DNA from: Opitutaceae bacterium BACL24 MAG-120322-bin51 | GTDB lineage: Bacteria; Verrucomicrobiota; Verrucomicrobiia; Opitutales; Coraliomargaritaceae | DNA: 52,500 nucleotides | Assembly (NCBI GenBank): GCA_905182465.1 | Contig: CAJJBI010000004.1 | Span: 1-52,500 of the forward strand | Reading direction: 5' to 3' | Part shown: positions 49,014-52,500 of the stretch, piece after piece | Layout of the letters: each line of letters starts with the position of its first letter | How positions within the stretch are numbered: position 1 is the stretch's first letter | Translations under genes and position numbers: made by a program | The notes under the pieces: model-generated | The model's database searches: none | Seen by the model: only the letters and a program-made list of their open reading frames with translations | What the model was told of the DNA's origin: nothing

Positions 49014-51974
49014 ATGCCAAGTACACTAGCCGACCAGCGTGAGCACGCACGCCACTACATTCCTGCCAGCGAGACCGACATTCGAGCCATGCTCGACGCC
49101 ATCGGGAAGGAGCGCCTCGACGATCTTTTTGACCACATCCCGGAAGATGTACGCTTCGCAGAAGCTGCCGATCTTCCAGAGGAGCTCGGGTACGAAGAAC
49201 TTAAAGTGCGGCTCGCCGAGATCGCATCGAAGAACCGTATCGGCACCAGCTTTCTCGGCGATGGTGTGCCTGACTTCGTCCCTTCGCCCGTGGTGGCGCC
49301 GATCTGTGACATTCGGAACCTAACTACGGCCTACACACCCTATCAGCCCGAGCTAAGTCAAGGCACCCTCCTCGCACACTGGATCTACCAATGTTCAATG
49401 GCGCGGCTGACCGGATTTGAGGCGGTCAACGCCTCGCTTTACGACCGCTCCACATCAATCTACGAAGGCATCTGTGCCGCACTCCGCATGTGCCGTGGCA
49501 AGAGCGCAGCACTCATTCCCGAAACACTCTACCCTGGGGACCTAGAGGTACTCGCGACGCTCGCCAAAGGCACCGAAATCGAGCTTATCCGCGTACCTAC
49601 AGATACGGAGACGGGCTTGATCGATCGCAAAGCGCTCGAAGCGGCCGCCAGCGAAGCCGCTGATAGACTCGCTGCGATCGTCTTCCCTCAGGTCAACACC
49701 TTTGGCCTCATTGAAGACGTCGACTCACTAGCCGATTTTGCCGCCGCCCGTGGGCTCAAAGCCATTGCCGTGATCGACCCTCTACTTCTTGCGCCCGGTG
49801 GGCTCAAAGCTCCCTGCGACTTTGGCCAAAACGGTGCCGACATCATCGTAGGCGAAGCCCACCACCTCGCGCTCGCGCCCAATTTCGGTGGCCCCGGTCT
49901 CGGGCTTTTCGGCGTGCGCTTCAGCAGCAAAGATCGTAACGGCGTGCGCGCAGCACCTGGCCGGTTCATAGGGAAAGCAAAAGATAGCTCCGGTCGCGAT
50001 TGCCGTGTCGGCGTGCTTTCGACCCGTGAACAACATATCCGCAAAGACAAAGCCACTTCGAATATCTGCTCCAACCAAGCCTTTATCGCAACCCTAGTCG
50101 GGGCAGCACTTCTCCATCGCGGCGACGAAGGCTTAGGACAAATCTTGGTCGAGCTGCGCGATAAATTAGCGACCGCTATCGCGCAATTGACACGCTTCGA
50201 AGGCGTCGAGCTGGCATTTCCTAATTCCATAAGTTACCATGAGGTGACCCTTAAGCTCTCGAAGCCTACCGAGGCCGTCTTCGCTGCTGCTAGACAATCA
50301 GGCGTCCTCGCGGGTGTCGATGTATCCACACGAATCGAAGGAGGGCGTCAGCTACTAAAACTCTCTTTCTCCAATCGGGATCAGCCGCTCGACGGCCTCT
50401 TGGCCGCCTTCGAATCTGTCTTTGGAGCCCCGCAGAACGACTCGCAATCGGTCCCTGAAGTTGCCGCCCAGCAGAAACGCCAAGTCGCCCCTGGTCTACC
50501 AAGCTACAGCGCCGAAGAAGTGATTGCCTACTACAAAGAGCTTGGGCACTTGAACGTCAGCCCCGACGACGGTTGCTATCCACTGGGCTCCTGCACAATG
50601 AAATATAACCCGAAGGTCAATGACTGGGCGGCAGCCTTGCCCGGGTTTACGGATCTTCACCCGCAAGCCCCAATCGAGGATTCGCAAGGCTGCCTCATGG
50701 TATTACACGAGATTCAAGAATGGTTCAAAGGCATTACCGGCTTACCTGGAGTCACCACCCAACCGCTCGCCGGAGCACAGGGAGAGCTCGTCGGCCTCAA
50801 ACTCTTCCAAGCATACCACCGCGACAATTGCGAAACCCGTGATATTATTCTAATTCCCCGCTCAGCGCATGGCACGAACTTTGCCACAGCCACCATGGCT
50901 GGCTTCGGCGGCAAACAGGGCAAAATCGTCTATCTCGAAGCCGATAACGAAGGCCGCGTCTTGAACGAAGACCTCGACTTGCGCATCGAAGAGTATGGCG
51001 AGCGTATTGCTGGTATCATGATCACCAACCCCAACACATCGGGTATCTTCGAGACCTCCTTTAAGCAAATCGCCGAGAAGATTCACGCCCTTGGCGGCCT
51101 CGTTTACATGGACGGCGCCAATATGAATGCCATCGCAGGGTGGATCAACCTCAACGAGCTCGGCGTCGATGCGGTGCATAACAATCTACACAAGACTTGG
51201 ACAATTCCCCATGGTGGAGGCGGCCCTGGCGATGCCATCGTCGCCGTTAGCGAAAAACTAATCCCTTTTCTTCCCGGCTATCAGATCGAATTTGACGGCG
51301 ATTCTTACACTCCAGTTAAGCCCGGGAAAAGCATCGGCTCTTTTCATCGCCACTGGGGTAACTTTGCCCATAAGGTGCGCTGTTACGCCTATTTGCTCCG
51401 CCTCGGTCGCGAGGGCGTGCGCCGCATGTCGGCCATTGCCGTGCTCAGCGCCCGCTACCTCCACGAGCAGCTGCGCGAAGACTACGCCACGCTGCCCACA
51501 GGCTCCGACGCTGAACCGCGCATGCACGAGTTTATTCTTACCTTAAAAACCGAAGACTTCGCCGCCCTTGAAAGTGTCGGCTTGCGCAAGACCGACGCCG
51601 CACCACGGATCGGCAAGCTCTTTCTCGACTTCGGTTTTCACGCGCCGACCGTTGCTTGGCCAGAGCCCCTCGGCCTCATGATTGAACCGACTGAGAGTTA
51701 CAGTAAAGCCGAGCTTGACCGCTTCGCCGAAGCCGTCAAAGCGATCCTCCGGCTAATTAAAGAGCATCCGCAAGCCCTCATCAGTGCGCCTCACTTTACC
51801 TGCATCGACCGGGTTGAAGAAGTGGAAGCCAACCGCGATGTCTGCCTCTCCGAATCACTGGAAACCTTACCTATACTTAATGTAGCCCGCATACACTCCA
51901 GCGAACTGGCAAAAATGACCGTCGGCGAGATCTATGCAAAGATCGTTGAAGCCATTGAACTACCTGTCGCTTAA
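49014..51974 (+). CDS. gcvP: Glycine dehydrogenase (decarboxylating), P protein, fused form
   Basis: PLP enzyme that decarboxylates glycine and loads aminomethyl onto H-protein lipoate. The 986 residues combine an N-terminal half like GcvPA (HYIPASETDIRAML, LTTAYTPYQPE, SLYDRSTSIYE) and a C-terminal half like GcvPB (CYPLGSCTMKYNP, TQPLAGAQGEL, HGTNFATATMAGF). K727 in NNLHKTWTIPHGGGGPG is the PLP lysine. The halves resemble the two-subunit type more than the single-chain proteobacterial enzyme; they are joined by a linker around residues 465-495. The reading frame is intact throughout. gcvT is divergent upstream. Confidence 0.95.
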   Translation: MPSTLADQREHARHYIPASETDIRAMLDAIGKERLDDLFDHIPEDVRFAEAADLPEELGYEELKVRLAEIASKNRIGTSFLGDGVPDFVPSPVVAPICDIRNLTTAYTPYQPELSQGTLLAHWIYQCSMARLTGFEAVNASLYDRSTSIYEGICAALRMCRGKSAALIPETLYPGDLEVLATLAKGTEIELIRVPTDTETGLIDRKALEAAASEAADRLAAIVFPQVNTFGLIEDVDSLADFAAARGLKAIAVIDPLLLAPGGLKAPCDFGQNGADIIVGEAHHLALAPNFGGPGLGLFGVRFSSKDRNGVRAAPGRFIGKAKDSSGRDCRVGVLSTREQHIRKDKATSNICSNQAFIATLVGAALLHRGDEGLGQILVELRDKLATAIAQLTRFEGVELAFPNSISYHEVTLKLSKPTEAVFAAARQSGVLAGVDVSTRIEGGRQLLKLSFSNRDQPLDGLLAAFESVFGAPQNDSQSVPEVAAQQKRQVAPGLPSYSAEEVIAYYKELGHLNVSPDDGCYPLGSCTMKYNPKVNDWAAALPGFTDLHPQAPIEDSQGCLMVLHEIQEWFKGITGLPGVTTQPLAGAQGELVGLKLFQAYHRDNCETRDIILIPRSAHGTNFATATMAGFGGKQGKIVYLEADNEGRVLNEDLDLRIEEYGERIAGIMITNPNTSGIFETSFKQIAEKIHALGGLVYMDGANMNAIAGWINLNELGVDAVHNNLHKTWTIPHGGGGPGDAIVAVSEKLIPFLPGYQIEFDGDSYTPVKPGKSIGSFHRHWGNFAHKVRCYAYLLRLGREGVRRMSAIAVLSARYLHEQLREDYATLPTGSDAEPRMHEFILTLKTEDFAALESVGLRKTDAAPRIGKLFLDFGFHAPTVAWPEPLGLMIEPTESYSKAELDRFAEAVKAILRLIKEHPQALISAPHFTCIDRVEEVEANRDVCLSESLETLPILNVARIHSSELAKMTVGEIYAKIVEAIELPVA

Positions 51975-52013
51975 AGACTCGCCCTCATAGATATACCGGC
52001 TTTGCTTGCTGAT

Positions 52014-52500
52014 ATGGGATCCGAAATCATCTTCATCATTGCTCTAATCATCGCGGTGGCGTTGGTCTATTGGATTGTTCTAAAAAGCTCGGCCGAAAAA
52101 ATCGCCACTCAATACCAGCTTCTAGCTGCGCGTTTCGAGCTAGCGCTCAACCAGTCTGCCGCAAAAATGAGAGGTTTTATCCGCCCCGAGCCTTCGGTCT
52201 ACGGCATTTATCGGGGCCGCGAAATGTCCATTTCCGTCCCTGGAAAGGGCCTACAAAACACCCGCCAAATAGAGAGTGTGCTCAAGTTAGAGCTCAAAGG
52301 CAGCCAACTGAGCGCCCAGCTAACCACCGCTGGCCCACTTGGTGGTCTACGTCAGCGCGATAGCCGCGGCCAAGCTCGATGGAAGAGCGGCGACGAGCGC
52401 TTCGACCAAACAGTCGACGTGCGTACCGATCATGGCGGGGCACTCGTTGCACTACTCACTGAAGAGCGCCGCATGTGGCTCGCCAGTAATTTGAAAAAGT
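52014..52500 (+). CDS. Membrane-anchored protein of unknown function, cut by the window end
   Basis: An open frame from ATG 52014 runs to the window edge without a stop (162 residues seen). It has one N-terminal hydrophobic segment (about residues 4-23, IIFIIALIIAVALVYWIVL) and then a soluble part, first helical (KIATQYQLLAARFELAL), then richer in beta-type residues (GIYRGREMSISVP, LKLELKGSQLSAQL). I do not recognise the family. It is 39 bp after gcvP on the same strand and may be co-transcribed. Confidence 0.7.
   Translation, partial: MGSEIIFIIALIIAVALVYWIVLKSSAEKIATQYQLLAARFELALNQSAAKMRGFIRPEPSVYGIYRGREMSISVPGKGLQNTRQIESVLKLELKGSQLSAQLTTAGPLGGLRQRDSRGQARWKSGDERFDQTVDVRTDHGGALVALLTEERRMWLASNLKK

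Noticed and set aside
1-52500. CRISPR array, tRNA or rRNA genes
   Set aside because: No regularly spaced repeats and no recognisable tRNA or rRNA segments were found by reading both strands; a computed search could still reveal a missed tRNA.

Overview
The window looks like a chromosomal segment of a Verrucomicrobiota bacterium, most likely an Opitutae/Puniceicoccales (Coraliomargarita-like) lineage. The clues are a TIGR02597-type secreted protein, a PEP-CTERM protein, an extracellular metalloprotease whose C-terminal end carries the DGDGL.DL.EY signature common in that phylum, and proteins for a diderm envelope (TonB receptor, DUF481 barrel, DsbD). The placement is inferred from family content, not from a marker gene. 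No rRNA, tRNA, CRISPR array, insertion sequence, integrase or phage gene was seen. Most of the window is ordinary, densely packed chromosome in short operons.

Layout. 1-5.5 kb: a secreted peroxiredoxin; a yraN-zwf-opcA operon (oxidative pentose phosphate entry plus its OpcA partner) on the minus strand; then a plus-strand pair that looks like the two-enzyme tRNA wobble-uridine route (FAD oxidoreductase plus MnmM methyltransferase), the second gene broken by two frameshifts. 5.5-12 kb: a PEP-CTERM protein and a TIGR02597 protein, then a membrane-microdomain operon (long NfeD protease, short NfeD, flotillin-like FloA, an uncharacterised membrane-anchored charged protein), and an aldose-epimerase-like gene. 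12-19.4 kb: trkA-trkH potassium uptake, a small Smr protein, a frameshifted secreted metalloprotease, rmuC. 19.5-22.9 kb: a likely zinc module: ZnuD-like TonB receptor with Asp/His-rich loops (heavily frameshifted), a Fur/Zur-family regulator and a MerC-domain membrane protein, with candidate operators. 23-36 kb: truA, a TSUP exporter, ruvC, a short-chain dehydrogenase, an O-antigen-ligase/TPR protein, recD2, an acyl-activating enzyme (frameshifted), obgE, dsbD (frameshifted). 36-48 kb: SOUL protein, glycosyltransferase, rhomboid, Prc protease, carA, ArsR regulator, kamA, DUF481 protein and RNase Y, a membrane protein coupled to gmk. 47.8-52.5 kb: gcvT and a fused gcvP, facing away from each other, and the start of a membrane-anchored gene that runs off the end.

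The most important cross-cutting observation is that at least seven genes are split by single-base frame changes, most of them next to homopolymers, while their translations rejoin cleanly in another frame. One further gene (the FAD oxidoreductase) has its nucleotide-binding motif upstream of any ordinary start codon. This is either an error-prone assembly or gene decay. The clustering of about five lesions in the zinc receptor leaves real decay open for that gene. I did not find a convincing, wholly new biological system. The best candidates for follow-up are the FloA/NfeD operon with its unknown fourth member, the zinc module with its shared upstream motif, and the MnmM-linked oxidoreductase.
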